A stretch of 64,000 nt of DNA from Branchiostoma floridae (GCF_000003815.2 NC_049980.1:3325338-3389337), one strand, 5' to 3'; counted from the stretch's first letter, positions 50,801 to 55,620 are shown. The notes: generated by a model not told the origin, from the letters alone. A program made the numbers and translations.

Positions 50801-50828
50801 ACACCACGAGTTAGCAACAGAGTTATAG
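8720..50828 (+). CDS. EPB41L4A: FERM-domain protein, band 4.1-like 4A (NBL4) orthologue; 24 exons placed, one missing
   Basis: A cytoplasmic membrane-cytoskeleton adaptor of the band 4.1 superfamily. Exons 1-3 encode lobe F1, 4-7 lobe F2, 8-9 the start of lobe F3, and 11-12 the FERM-adjacent motif ([14 protein letters not shown]). Vertebrate EPB41L4A is matched closely by [60 protein letters not shown] and WPRITK. The tail matches too: RS-rich segments, [35 protein letters not shown]. Coding pieces sum to 2797 nt, two bases short of a multiple of three. A missing exon of about 92 nt (LEA..KTACKHLWKC-type segment) would restore frame. The C-terminal region from exon 22 is proline-rich and has no clear vertebrate counterpart that I recall. 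Exon coordinates are given separately. Confidence 0.93.
9040..9235 (+). repeat. Interspersed repeat, SINE-like
   Basis: CATATCCAGATAGACTTATT, CACACCGGGAAG and GGGACCTCCATTTAA match, in order, a second copy at 32550-33245 that is split by a MITE. Confidence 0.6.
9915..10020. repeat. End fragment of the TCTCCAAGCAGA fold-back family
   Basis: Begins CTCTCCAAGCAGAG and contains TTTTTGTCAGGCTTCTATTTTG, like the copies at 11319, 13060 and 13350. No right arm is seen. Confidence 0.5.
11319..11490. repeat. Fold-back MITE, CAAAGCAGAGGTTAGGCT ends
   Basis: Arms of about 65 bp: AGCAGAGGTTAGGCT and GTTTTTATCGGGCTTTCT each have an inverted partner (AGAAAGCCTGATAAAAAC, AGCCTAACCTCTGCT). Confidence 0.75.
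12396..12590. mobile_element. TA-flanked palindromic MITE, copy A
   Basis: TACTGTAAATGCAGAAACTT at the left and TTAAATGCATTTACAGTA at the right, with internal TTCGCGGTGGTTTAATGTT, ACCGCGAA and CCCGCGAACTTAAA. The TA ends suggest Tc1/mariner-type insertion. Confidence 0.8.
13060..13204. repeat. Diverged member of the CAAAGCAGA fold-back family
   Basis: CTCAAAGCAGATG and CCTCTGCTTGGAGAAT ends, with TTTTTGTCAGGCTTTC inside. Arms are decayed. Confidence 0.55.
13352..13503. repeat. Second diverged member of the same family
   Basis: TATCTCTAAGTAGATCA at the left against TCATCTGCTTGGAGATA at the right; inner CTTTTGTGACTTTATTTTTG is loosely mirrored. Confidence 0.5.
14626..14828. mobile_element. 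TA-flanked palindromic MITE, copy B (reverse orientation)
   Basis: Same family as 12396-12590 in the opposite orientation: TACTGTAAATACATTTAAGT ... AGTTTCTGCATTTACAGTA. Confidence 0.8.
15017..15314. mobile_element. hAT-like MITE, GTGCACCC subfamily, 5-bp duplication CAGTC
   Basis: Ends (C)GGGGCTCGAAAT and ATTTCGAGCCCTG, flanked on both sides by CAGTC (15012-15016, 15315-15319). The subterminal zones repeat GTGCACC-type words. The hAT5 class is inferred from CAGGG ends and 5-bp duplications. Confidence 0.75.
15926..16258. repeat. Long pyrimidine tract, CTTT-rich
   Basis: More than 300 bp, nearly all C/T on the plus strand, built on TTTC units and slowly decaying. Apparent reading frames here are low-complexity artefacts. 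Confidence 0.9.
16601..16662. repeat. Hairpin with 18-bp perfect arms
   Basis: TAGGATATATGAGAATTC is inverted as GAATTCTCATATATCCTA across a short loop. It could be a small MITE. Confidence 0.6.
17756..18248 (-). mobile_element. LINE 3' end interrupted by a fold-back MITE
   Basis: The minus strand reads [20 protein letters not shown] and [15 protein letters not shown], a LINE ORF2 C-terminus, then the same 3' UTR motif as at 203-540 (TTGCAATAAA). The open frame upstream of RKEL derives from the inserted fold-back, not from the LINE. Confidence 0.65.
18039..18222. repeat. Fold-back MITE inside a LINE fragment
   Basis: AGTCTCTACCAGACTCCG and AATCGTAGAAATGGAACAAA are mirrored by CGGAGTCTGGTAGAGACT and TTTGTACCATTTCTACGATT. 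Confidence 0.75.
18368..18696 (+). mobile_element. Helitron-like element, ACCTCCATGA hairpin type, copy 1
   Basis: Starts with the hairpin ACCTCCATGAAATGTCATGGAGGT, a GT-rich stretch, then ATAACTCAAGAACGGTTGG and TTGGGCCCCCTAGC, ending GCGTCTAGTT. The CTAGT end and lack of TIRs suggest a Helitron-like type; this is inferred. Confidence 0.45.
18699..18775 (+). repeat. Single-end fragment of a TACAGTCAAACCTG-type element
   Basis: TATACAATCAAACCTGTACAA followed by unrelated-length sequence; no partner end found nearby. Confidence 0.4.
19380..19695 (+). mobile_element. Helitron-like element, ACCTCCATGA hairpin type, copy 2
   Basis: ACCTCCATGAAAGATAGAGGT, a poly-T run, then GTTGATATTTGGTACGTGGG and GGTGTGTGACCTTGGTACTG as in the copy at 28337. 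Confidence 0.45.
19901..20115. mobile_element. TA-flanked palindromic MITE, copy C (reverse orientation)
   Basis: TACTGTAAATGCATTTAAGT at the left and GTTTCTGCATTTACAGTA at the right; internal GTTCGCGG words as in the other copies. Confidence 0.8.
20120..21410. other. Intron 1 stretch without recognised features
   Basis: AT-rich non-coding sequence. I saw only an ATATATCATATATAAT palindrome near 21100. No exon or repeat family is supported. Confidence 0.5.
21413..22216. mobile_element. TIR element of about 800 bp (FERM-gene intron 1)
   Basis: CCACTAAAATTGATTATTGA then GGGGACAATCTGTC at the left is inverted at the right as GACAAATTGTCCCC then TCAATTTTAGTAG; arms of about 60 bp. No transposase frame. 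Confidence 0.6.
22220..24116. other. Intron 1 stretch without recognised features
   Basis: No family recognised; short homopolymer C and A runs near 23160-23200. Open frames are short and look random. Confidence 0.45.
24117..24432 (+). repeat. Tandem duplication of the exon-2 acceptor region, two decayed units
   Basis: CTACAGAAGTTCCGTTAAAG (AG at 24133) and TCACAGAAGTTCAGTAATG (AG at 24286) resemble the true exon-2 start CTACAGAAGTCCAGTAAGG (AG at 24432). Units are about 150 bp and each ends in an ATTGATTG run. Neither decayed unit keeps a coding frame. Confidence 0.8.
24433..24537 (+). CDS. EPB41L4A: FERM gene exon 2
   Basis: 105 bp, [20 protein letters not shown] then [15 protein letters not shown]; lobe F1. 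Preceded by CTACAG and followed by GTGGGT. Two decayed copies of its acceptor and first ~40 bp lie upstream. Confidence 0.93.
24585..24796. mobile_element. TA-flanked palindromic MITE, copy D
   Basis: TACTGTAAATGCAGAAATGT ... TTAAATACATTTACAGTA. It lies 47 bp past the end of FERM-gene exon 2. Confidence 0.8.
24797..24930 (+). repeat. tRNA-derived SINE
   Basis: A-box-like TTGGTTAGTGACC and B-box-like GGGAGTTTGAATCC at proper spacing, then CGCACACC and GCAGTCCTTATCAGGATGGG shared with the SINE at 60505. It directly abuts MITE copy D. Confidence 0.6.
25077..25620. mobile_element. TIR element CATGCCCGTAGCCAGG, 5-bp duplication ATAAA
   Basis: CATGCCCGTAGCCAGG at the left and CCTGGCTACGGGCATG at the right, flanked by ATAAA on both sides (25072-25076, 25621-25625). 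The interior holds C-rich stretches and two copies of an AAATTTGCCC..AAATGG block. Confidence 0.8.
26027..26069 (+). CDS. EPB41L4A: FERM gene exon 3
   Basis: 43 bp, [14 protein letters not shown] plus one base; matches the YWLDPAKT region of lobe F1. Donor GTAAGT. Confidence 0.92.
26112..26616. mobile_element. Harbinger-like MITE (FERM-gene intron 3)
   Basis: GGCCACCGCAAGTAAATTTT ... inverted end ACTTGCTGTAGCC; left flank TTA, right flank TCA (one mismatch). Same family as 1987-3022 and 57716-58255. Confidence 0.72.
26754..26832 (+). CDS. EPB41L4A: FERM gene exon 4
   Basis: 79 bp, [18 protein letters not shown] then CRLHQEIT; start of lobe F2. Acceptor CCCTACAG, donor GTATAG. Confidence 0.93.
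28028..28125 (+). CDS. EPB41L4A: FERM gene exon 5
   Basis: 98 bp, [19 protein letters not shown] then [14 protein letters not shown]; lobe F2. Donor GTACGT. Confidence 0.94.
28243..28335 (+). repeat. Truncated member of the TTACCTTTATCC family
   Basis: CTAGATCACCTTTATCTGCA then GGTAACCTATATCC, like the copies at 30796, 33960 and 39971; cut off by the Helitron-like element. Confidence 0.5.
28337..29452 (+). mobile_element. Helitron-like element, ACCTCCATGA hairpin type, copy 3 (longest)
   Basis: Begins ACCTCCATGAAAAAATGGAGGT, then a GT microsatellite (28376-28437), several 'ATAACTcaaGAA' blocks and TTGGGCCCCCT. The distal end CATGGAGGTATGAGGTCGCC then CTCTAGTTT echoes the 5' hairpin. It fills most of FERM-gene intron 5. 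Confidence 0.5.
29618..29738 (+). CDS. EPB41L4A: FERM gene exon 6
   Basis: 121 bp, [19 protein letters not shown] then [20 protein letters not shown]; lobe F2. Donor GTAAGT. Confidence 0.94.
30314..30401 (+). CDS. EPB41L4A: FERM gene exon 7
   Basis: 88 bp, [20 protein letters not shown] then YGVDLHQVM; end of lobe F2. The donor GTGGGG is weaker than the others, but phase and homology support it. Confidence 0.92.
30796..30975 (+). repeat. TTACCTTTATCC-family MITE
   Basis: CTAGTTTACCTTTATCTGTG, GGGGTAACCTATATCC, TTGCAATTCGAAACC, ending GAGAAAGGTGAACTA. Confidence 0.6.
31102..31190 (+). CDS. EPB41L4A: FERM gene exon 8
   Basis: 89 bp, [20 protein letters not shown] then NKTKVGMYF; first strands of lobe F3. 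Donor GTAAGA. Confidence 0.94.
31531..31594 (+). CDS. EPB41L4A: FERM gene exon 9
   Basis: 64 bp, [18 protein letters not shown] then RTKD; lobe F3. Donor GTAAGT, phase 0. Joined directly to the next visible exon it would read V-E-stop, so an exon is missing after it. Confidence 0.94.
31641..31800 (+). repeat. Decayed TTACCTTTATCC-family MITE
   Basis: GTTCACCTTTATCTGCATG then GGTTTCAAACTGCAATTATC, in the intron lacking exon 10. Confidence 0.5.
32105..32472. mobile_element. hAT-like MITE, TGCAGGTA subfamily, 5-bp duplication ATATT
   Basis: CAGGGCTCAAAAT ... ATTTCGAGCCCTG with ATATT on both sides. Subterminal words are CTGCATATGCAGG and TGGTGCAGGT instead of GTGCACCC. It lies in the intron where FERM-gene exon 10 is expected. 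Confidence 0.8.
32550..33330 (+). repeat. SINE-like repeat split by a MITE
   Basis: CATATCCGGACAGATTTATT to CCCAAT before the MITE, and GGGACCTCCATTTAACGTC after it, match 9040-9235. The tail CAAGGGCACAACATCGG also occurs in the SINE at 37130-37415. Confidence 0.6.
32658..33166. mobile_element. Harbinger-like MITE, ATCAAATCAACATGGCC ends, inside a SINE-like repeat
   Basis: GGCCATGTTGATTTGATTAT and its inverse, with TTA on both sides. The ATGGATGACATC segment is shared with the GGCCACAGC subfamily. It splits the repeat otherwise seen whole at 9040-9235. Confidence 0.78.
33387..33455 (+). CDS. EPB41L4A: FERM gene exon 11 (FERM-adjacent region)
   Basis: 69 bp, [19 protein letters not shown] then FRYR. 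Its first base completes a codon begun in an exon that is not visible. Acceptor TTTTACAG, donor GTACTC. Confidence 0.85.
33585..33707. repeat. Short TACAGTCAAACCTG-type element
   Basis: TACAGTCAAACCTGTACAAG at the left and ACAGGTTTGATTGTA at the right; an additional TACAGTCAAACC at 33653 suggests nesting. Confidence 0.6.
33960..34172 (+). repeat. TTACCTTTATCC-family MITE
   Basis: CTAGTTTACCTTTATCCGTG ... GAGGTGAACTAG with GATTTAAAACCACTGCCCG inside. Confidence 0.6.
35222..35325 (+). CDS. EPB41L4A: FERM gene exon 12
   Basis: 104 bp, [20 protein letters not shown] then [15 protein letters not shown]. It contains the SGRT element of the FERM-adjacent domain. Acceptor CTCCCCAG, donor GTAAGC. 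Confidence 0.92.
35341..35642. mobile_element. TACAGTCAAACCTG-type element (FERM-gene intron 12)
   Basis: TACAGTCAAACCTGTCTATA at the left; CCGCTAATGCAGGTTTGAGT at the right. GGCCAC and AAGGGACTG words as in 574-1690. Confidence 0.65.
35779..35903. repeat. Fold-back with 25-bp arms
   Basis: ATGCCAAAAAGCAGTTACTC is inverted as GAGTAACTGCTTTTGGGCAT, around a ~70-bp centre. Confidence 0.65.
35948..36264. mobile_element. hAT-like MITE, GGTTGGACAAGT ends
   Basis: CAAGGTTGGACAAG ... ACTTGTCCAACCCTG with flanks CTTAGT/CTTAGA (5 of 6). Subterminal words CTTGTCC and GGGCAAG repeat at both ends. FERM-gene intron 12. Confidence 0.7.
36389..36494 (+). CDS. EPB41L4A: FERM gene exon 13
   Basis: 106 bp, [18 protein letters not shown] then [27 protein letters not shown] matches the vertebrate IKIIAPSPV segment. 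Confidence 0.9.
36735..36965 (+). repeat. tRNA-derived SINE (FERM-gene intron 13)
   Basis: A-box-like TGGCCAAGTGGTAATGC and B-box GAGTTCGATCCC, followed by CCGAAGGGACGTAAAATGGG and an AT-rich tail. Confidence 0.65.
37003..37089 (+). CDS. EPB41L4A: FERM gene exon 14
   Basis: 87 bp, [20 protein letters not shown] then [13 protein letters not shown] matches the vertebrate APWEE. Donor GTAGGT. Confidence 0.88.
37130..37415 (-). repeat. tRNA-derived SINE, minus strand (FERM-gene intron 14)
   Basis: On the minus strand TGGCGGAACGGTTAGGTAG (A box) and GGGTTCAAAACCC (B box). The body tail GCACAACATCGG is shared with 33295. Confidence 0.6.
37700..37741. repeat. Right end of a TACAGTCAAACCTG-type element
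   Basis: GTGGTCACTATAGACAGGTT then TGACTGTA; the left end is not clear, perhaps decayed near 37420. Confidence 0.45.
37993..38106 (+). CDS. EPB41L4A: FERM gene exon 15
   Basis: 114 bp, [20 protein letters not shown] then [28 protein letters not shown] parallels vertebrate SPKFPYTRRR. Donor GTACAG. Confidence 0.88.
38381..38580. repeat. CT-rich simple repeat (FERM-gene intron 15)
   Basis: About 200 bp of CTCTCCC/TCTTC sequence on the plus strand; frames through it are artefacts. Confidence 0.9.
38668..38727 (+). CDS. EPB41L4A: FERM gene exon 16
   Basis: 60 bp, [19 protein letters not shown], matching the vertebrate KAHNSGEDSD..RRR segment. I chose acceptor ATCACAG because it keeps phase and homology; an AG eight bases upstream would shift frame. 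Confidence 0.85.
39223..39387 (+). CDS. EPB41L4A: FERM gene exon 17
   Basis: 165 bp, [38 protein letters not shown] and [12 protein letters not shown]. It matches the vertebrate SGSESE...DMVDSAPQWE region. Confidence 0.9.
39846..39881 (+). CDS. EPB41L4A: FERM gene exon 18 (36-bp microexon-like)
   Basis: Only 36 bp ([11 protein letters not shown]). It is supported by acceptor TTTTCAG, donor GTGAGA and exact phase fit to both neighbours. Confidence 0.8.
39971..40168 (+). mobile_element. TTACCTTTATCC-family MITE, best-preserved copy
   Basis: GCTAGTTTACCTTTATCCGT ... ACGGATAAAGGTTAACTAGC, with TATATCCG/CGGATATA as an inner pair. FERM-gene intron 18. Confidence 0.7.
40577..41309. mobile_element. 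piggyBac-like TTAA element hosting a nested MITE
   Basis: AGGGGCATTCCACTCC at the left and GGAGTGGAATGCCCCT at the right, flanked by TTAA on both sides, the piggyBac target. No transposase. FERM-gene intron 18. Confidence 0.75.
40948..41159. mobile_element. TA-flanked palindromic MITE, copy E, nested in a TTAA element
   Basis: TACTGTAAATGCAGAAATGT ... TTAAATGCATTTACAGTA, close to copy D in sequence. It is inserted inside the element at 40577-41309. Confidence 0.8.
41354..41437 (+). CDS. EPB41L4A: FERM gene exon 19
   Basis: 84 bp, [20 protein letters not shown] then EELWKHI; matches vertebrate [16 protein letters not shown]. Confidence 0.93.
41965..42033 (+). CDS. EPB41L4A: FERM gene exon 20
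   Basis: 69 bp, [18 protein letters not shown] then TYKEV; matches vertebrate DPSGLSEEQLKEIPYTKIE. Donor GTAAGT. Confidence 0.93.
   Translation, partial: KRPGRDFRHDRRPVEGHHLQGS
42751..42843 (+). CDS. EPB41L4A: FERM gene exon 21
   Basis: 93 bp, [20 protein letters not shown] then [11 protein letters not shown]. The arginine cluster aligns with vertebrate RQYRRSQ. Donor GTATGT chosen by phase with exon 22. Confidence 0.82.
42909..43333. mobile_element. Inverted-repeat element rich in GTACCTG words
   Basis: AGGGCTGTGTACC at the left and GTACACAGCTCT at the right, both followed inward by repeated GTACCTG/CAGGTAC words (for example ACCTGTGCCTGAACCTGTAC). FERM-gene intron 21. Confidence 0.65.
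43535..43757 (-). repeat. TTACCTTTATCC-family MITE, reverse, decayed
   Basis: GTATAGGTTACCCCACAGAT near the right end and a GCAATATTT/AAATATTGC inverted pair in the middle. Confidence 0.5.
44688..44944 (+). repeat. Three-unit degenerate tandem repeat (FERM-gene intron 21)
   Basis: Each unit (75-95 bp) contains CAGTT..CTA, TACCATAAA(C/T)TGAATGTAGGAAA-like sequence, a GGAATGAA word and ends TCCAAGTGCAAG. Units begin near 44688, 44762 and 44855. Confidence 0.65.
45374..45679. mobile_element. hAT MITE with perfect 8-bp duplication ATGTACAG
   Basis: Starts CAGGGCTCTAGCC and ends GGCTAAAGCCCTG. ATGTACAG flanks both sides (45366-45373, 45680-45687), the classical hAT length. Internal words TCCGTCAA and TGACGGA repeat in both orientations. 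Confidence 0.85.
45682..45948. mobile_element. TACAGTCAAACCTG-type element abutting the hAT MITE
   Basis: Begins TACAGTCAAACCTGTACATT and ends near GACTGTACA. Its first bases overlap the right target duplication of the hAT element. Confidence 0.6.
46173..46507 (+). CDS. EPB41L4A: FERM gene exon 22
   Basis: 335 bp. It begins [17 protein letters not shown] (vertebrate LVPPLPVT), then a proline-rich stretch ([15 protein letters not shown]), [18 protein letters not shown] and a first [14 protein letters not shown] module. It ends in phase 1. Confidence 0.88.
46909..47263. mobile_element. hAT-like MITE, GTGCACCC subfamily, 5-bp duplication GTAGC
   Basis: CAGGGCTCGAAAT ... ATTTCGAGCCCTG with GTAGC at 46904-46908 and 47264-47268. 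Strongly similar to the 15017 and 48116 copies. Confidence 0.8.
47360..47517 (+). CDS. EPB41L4A: FERM gene exon 23
   Basis: 158 bp, [20 protein letters not shown] then [13 protein letters not shown]. It opens with a second copy of the module ending exon 22. Donor GTAAGG. Confidence 0.85.
47998..48083 (+). CDS. EPB41L4A: FERM gene exon 24
   Basis: 86 bp, [20 protein letters not shown] then GNSRMDPG. Acceptor TTGTGTAG, donor GTAAGT; phase fits both sides. No vertebrate match recognised. Confidence 0.8.
48116..48477. mobile_element. hAT-like MITE, GTGCACCC subfamily (FERM-gene intron 24)
   Basis: CAGGGCTCGAAAT ... ATTTCGAGCCCTG; flanks AGTAT and TGTAT match at 4 of 5 positions. Confidence 0.78.
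48494..48840. mobile_element. hAT-like MITE, TGCAGGTA subfamily, 5-bp duplication CAAGC
   Basis: CAGGGCTCGAAAT ... GCAAGCCCTG with perfect CAAGC flanks. It is 16 bp from the end of the 48116 element. Confidence 0.8.
48960..50389. other. FERM-gene intron 24, distal part
   Basis: No repeat family recognised after 48840. T-rich sequence near 49250-49450; nothing coding is supported before the last exon. Confidence 0.45.
50390..50828 (+). CDS. EPB41L4A: FERM gene last exon with stop
   Basis: 439 bp ending in TAG. Low-complexity Pro/Asn/Ser-rich sequence ([29 protein letters not shown]), then a short charged helix ([14 protein letters not shown]) and the terminus HHELATEL, which fits a class I PDZ ligand (T-x-L). 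Acceptor ATATATAG. Confidence 0.85.
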
Positions 50829-53170
50829 CACGTGTTGAAGCAGTTAGGGACTTTAGTTGCCTTTAGGGACAATTCCTATAGGCAACTAGAATCAGAGAGA
50901 CAAAGTACTGTAAACATTGAAATATTTCCCGTGATTCTATCTTCGCAGTGTCCTCTCCTTTACAAATTCACGAAACTGCAAACATGCATATCCAATGTAT
51001 TTCTACAATCACAGTACTACAGAATTGTTTCAACTGCGAATATAAACAATGCAAAAAATCCCTTCCCCCAACTGCAAACTTGAGTCCCTCAGGGACTTAG
51101 GAATGTAGAGTAGCTAGTTCAGAGTTCTCTTAGCTCTCTTCATCTTTGGTCTGTCATCACGACAAATATTTACTTACATGTGTACATTGTGAGATAATCT
51201 GATCTAGTTTTGATACTTTCATATTAGATTTTCTAATCAAATTTTCTGTGTCAGCACATCAAAATGGCCCTTGTGGCCAACTGATGGTGGGATATTAATC
51301 TACAATGTACTCTGGATGATAGATAGAATAGGAAATTTTACCATTTTTCTACAGAAATTAACCATGTCAATTGAAGTACATATGTTGCTGAAACCCTATT
51401 TGGCAAAATGCACTAGCTTAGTGATCCATATGACACAGCTACCTTGTGTAATTTACAGTATGGCCGCACAGACAACAATTAATTGATATGAACAGATGTC
51501 ATCCATACAACATGACCTAATCATGAGAAGACAAGTCTAGTTAGTGGTAGTTTAGGACCTGTGAGCTCATGGTGTCTGCTCGGTGCCCACATTCCCATTC
51601 TGACCCGTCCAGTCAAATTATGTCTCTCAGACTACACCTGCCCAGTACTGTTCTCATCTCGTGTGAATGGGTTCCTTCATAACTGTACATTAAATCCTCT
51701 GCTATGCTATGGTCACAATTGGAAAAGGGGGCCTTTCAAGGTAGTTCACAGGCTTTTCACTTTTGGGCCCACTACATAGCCATGTGGGACACCACGTGGC
51801 TACTGGGCTATTTTTGGGCACGGAAGGGCCCTGGAACTTTTTAACTCTTTGTCAAAATCAACCTGGGCCCCGGTTACAAATAAACACAGTGACCTAATAC
51901 ATGTAGTAACATTGCTGAGGGATACTCTCTGATATCAGGCAGTCCACCAGGACAAACTTGTAACTTCAGATCCCAGCAAAGGGTTCCTTGCCTAGGGACG
52001 CCAATTCAAAATGTAACAGTAGCATTGCAGAAATGGACAAATACGACCAAACGCTTTATATGACAATGCTCGTTTTTTTGGGGTATGCTTCAATTTTATG
52101 TTAATGAACAATGGTGTCCCTTGACATCCGAGAAGAGAAATTGTGAAGCATTTGAATGTTCGGAAATATTGACACAGTACGTTTTTTAAGGGAAGAAATG
52201 GTTTAAGTTTCTTTGACCTTGAAAACTACTAACCTTAACGTCTTGCATATTAATCACACTAACGTAACTTTATATTTGCTTCATATTCCATCTCACACTT
52301 TTTTACACTGATCTCAGCCAGTATTGAAGCTGATGATTTGTGAAATGCTCTACAATGTCTACAATGAAAGGCCAACAACTTATGATGAAATTATCATAGA
52401 CCTCACTAGGGATTGCGTATAAGAATATAATTACTTCATATTCCATCCTTGGACATTTTTTACATTGATCTCTACAAAATTTAATATTGAAGTTGATAAT
52501 TGTGAAATTAATACTCTACATACACGTTGACAATGAAAGGCCAGAAAGTCATTGTAAGGCTCTTGCATTTATTCTTACTAGGGATTGTGTATATTATGGC
52601 TTGTAATTTAATATGATAATGAGACAATAGCTTAATAGTAATAGGAAAACTGTTACATTCCAACTGAACAATTAGTTTTGTGGTGAAGTTTAGAGGATTT
52701 TCAATAACAAAGACTATGCAAGATGGTCTCAGCAATAAGTCCCCAATATTCTCTTTTATATTAAAAAGTATTTTTAATGATTGTACTTTGAAATCCAGAA
52801 AAATGTTTTGCACTGACTCTAACAATACTTTTCTCCCATGACATGTACATTTTTTGATAATGAATACTATAATCTGGAAACACTGTAACTAATAATAGTT
52901 TTGCTTCTTGAACCAATGTTATAACTAGAAGAATATTCAATATTTTGATGCTTTTGACAAATTTGAAGTTGTCAGTAAATTATTAAAGAATAGATAGGAA
53001 TTTTATGGAATTTGTCCTGTAGGATTTACAAAATGTAGATTTGATCAATCGGTACTATTTGTATATAGTCAGCTCTTTTTTGAGGGGTGAGTTTTTATAT
53101 GTATATTATCCTTTGTTAGTAATAGAGAATGTCTAATATGCAAAGTCTGTTGTGTTTGCCTTACCTGTTT
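50829..53170 (+). other. Probable 3' UTR and downstream flank of the FERM gene
   Basis: AT-rich, mostly without recognised transposons. A candidate AATAAA is at 51879-51884, but the true poly(A) site is not determined. A diverged tandem duplication lies at 52278-52600. No coding gene is supported here. Confidence 0.45.
52278..52600 (+). repeat. Diverged two-unit tandem duplication downstream of the FERM gene
   Basis: CTTCATATTCCATC, TTTTTTACA.TGATCTC, ATTGAAG.TGATAATTGTGAAAT, ACAATGAAAGGCCA and TAGGGATTG.GTAT occur in order twice, about 160 bp apart. Confidence 0.75.
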
Positions 53171-53208
53171 TAAAGTAGACTTAAAGCTTTGTGTGGTATT
53201 TCTCTCTG

Positions 53209-53746
53209 TGAGTGTGTGTGTTTGTGTGTGTGTGTGTGTGTGTGCACAGTATGTGTGTGAATATGATCTTGTCTGTTAGTGTGTGTATGCGTGTGTGTGT
53301 ACATTATGTGTATATGTGTGTGAATATGGACATGTGTGTCAGTGAGTGTGTGTGTGTGATATGAGCACATGTCAGTATGTGTATGTGTATATGCAATATG
53401 TGTTTACAACTGTATGAGTGTTAAATTAACACTAAATATGAACGTGTGATATGTGTGTCAGTGACTGTGTGTGTACACAGAGTGTGTGTGTGTGTGTGTG
53501 AATATGAACAATGTCAGTGAATTTGTATGAATATGAGCACGTGTGTACGTGTGTGTGTGTTCAGTATGCATATGTGTGTGTGAATGTGACCACACGTGTG
53601 TGTGAGAATATGAGTGCATGTGTGTGAAAATGAACACGTGTGAAAATGAACACGTGTGTGTTCAGTATGCGTTGTGTGTGTGTGTACGTGTGTGTGTGTG
53701 TGTGTGAATATGAACACACGTGTGTCCGTGTGTGTGTTTGTATATA
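53209..53746. repeat. TG-rich microsatellite
   Basis: About 540 bp of TGTGTG blocks with GAATATGA(A/G)CA spacers. The spacers recur and suggest a higher-order unit. No coding potential beyond low-complexity frames. Confidence 0.9.
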
Positions 53747-54291
53747 TCTTACAACCAGGTAGTTACAATTTTGATACCAGAAGATCTAACGTCACTTGTA
53801 GATTATTTCCGAACACTGACGCACCCGCAGGCACCCAATCAAACCAATCAGCTGCACAGCCGGACATCCGTACTATTCTGCATCCCTTGTGGGCACGACG
53901 GAGCCTTAATCACAAATAATAAAGGGTTAATAATTCCGGTCTGTGTTATGTTTGGTCGGTTCCTATAACAACAAAATAAACCATGAAGTATGAAAGTATG
54001 AAAGATCGATACAATATGTCGTTTAACGCTATCATTATTATATTTCAGCCATACCATAGGTATGGTGAAATATATTGTATTCGTAATGTTTCTTTCTTTC
54101 TTTCTTTCTTTCTCCTGTCAAATCTTCGGAACACGGTATCTCCGTTGTTCCTGAACCGATTGACTTGAAATTTGACACAAGGGTAGAGTAGGCCAATACC
54201 CCCAGACGTTTTTTTCATTTTTTTTCATATCTGCCTTCAAAATGATTTTATTAAGGTTTTTTGGTCATCTTAAGACCAAAACTGTATATTT

Positions 54292-54720
54292 GGGCCCCCT
54301 GTACCCTGGTATTATAACCGAATGAGCTAAAATTTGTCACAGATGTGCCTTGATAATTCCCCCATATAAATTCAATACCACTTTTGGTGTACAGTATAAC
54401 GAATTGCTTATTTTTGCGATTTTTTGGTCATTTTTTGACCAAAAAAGGACACTTTTGGCTCCTGTACCTTGGTTTTAGAACCGGATGACCTGAAATTTAG
54501 TATAGGAGTGCCCTAGACATATGCGCACATGGATTCATTTACAGTTGAGGCATACAGTACAACAAAATGCTTAATTTTGCGATTATTTGGCCATTTTATG
54601 ACCAAAAAGTACACTTTTGGCTCTTGTGCTCTGGTTTTAAAACCAAATGACCTAAATTTTGGTAAAATGGTGCACTAGATATTTATTCAAATGACACATG
54701 TATAATTTTTGTCATAGACT
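54292..54720 (+). repeat. Tandem array 1 inside the Helitron-like element (about 165 bp x 2.5)
   Basis: TGGctCCTGTACCtTGGTTTT.AACCgaATGACCTaAAATTT-like blocks start near 54294, 54460 and 54620, each followed by TTTTTGCGATT..TTGG.CATTTT.TGACCAAAAA. Confidence 0.7.
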
Positions 54721-54924
54721 ACGTCAAAATGATAGATTTGGGGATTTTTTGTCATTTTCCAATAGCCAGAGGGGTCAATGACCTTAAGGTCGTTGACCCC
54801 AGCTGCAGATTGCACCTTCTGGCATATATGTCTATTTAATCTAATTAGATAGGTAACCAATCACTTAGCCTGAATCTATATCCTAAAGAGGGGGGGGGGA
54901 CAGCCAATCAGCGAGTCCGGTGTT

Positions 54925-55620
54925 ATCTGGAAGAGTCCATTCTTACACGGAGGGGTTCATTTTTTTTTTAAAATTCATCCTCGGACTGGTAAAGTCTTTC
55001 AGTGGGTGTATTTTTGGACAGATCTATTTTGCAGTTTTACAGAAGGTGTGCTGGAAGAGTCTATTCTCGCACGGAGGGGGGATTTTTTTAAATTCATATT
55101 TTGGACTTTGGTGACTTCTAGTTTGTCAAAGTCTTTCAGCAGTGTTATTTTTGGACTGGTCTAATTTGCAATTTTAAATGGGTGTGCTGGAAGATTCCAT
55201 TCTTGCATGGAGGGGGGATTTTTTAAAAAGCCATTGGCTTTTTTTAAAATCCATTTTTGGGACTTCAGTGATTATGTCAAAGTCCTATTTTAGCGGATGT
55301 ATTTTTGGACTGCTCTACTTTACATGGAAGAGTCCATTTTTTGCACACGGAAGGAAAAATTTTTCAAATTCAGTTTGGACGGGTGATGATTCAAAATTCA
55401 ATTTTTAGTGGAAGTGTTTTTAGACTGGTCTATTATACCTTTTCATGCACTGGGACCTTTTTTGCTAAATTCAATTTTGGATTTGGTTTCTTATTCAAAA
55501 GGCCAAGGTTTCAGTGGGAGTATTTCTGGACTGGTCTATTGTGCAAATTCACATAGGGTGCACTGGAGTCCATTCTTGAACGGGGTAATTTTGTAAGATT
55601 CCTTTTTGGGTTAAACCGTC
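54925..55620 (+). repeat. Tandem array 2 inside the Helitron-like element (about 130 bp x 6)
   Basis: GGAAGAGTCCATTCTTACAC-like unit starts lie near 54929, 55051, 55189, 55326, 55446 and 55563. Each is followed by a GGAGGGG block, a T-run, AAATTCA..TTTGGAC and TTT.GACTGGTCTA. Confidence 0.7.

Noticed and set aside
54925..55620. CRISPR-like repeat-spacer array
   Set aside because: Repeats are degenerate, long and in eukaryotic DNA inside a transposon; a plain tandem array explains them.
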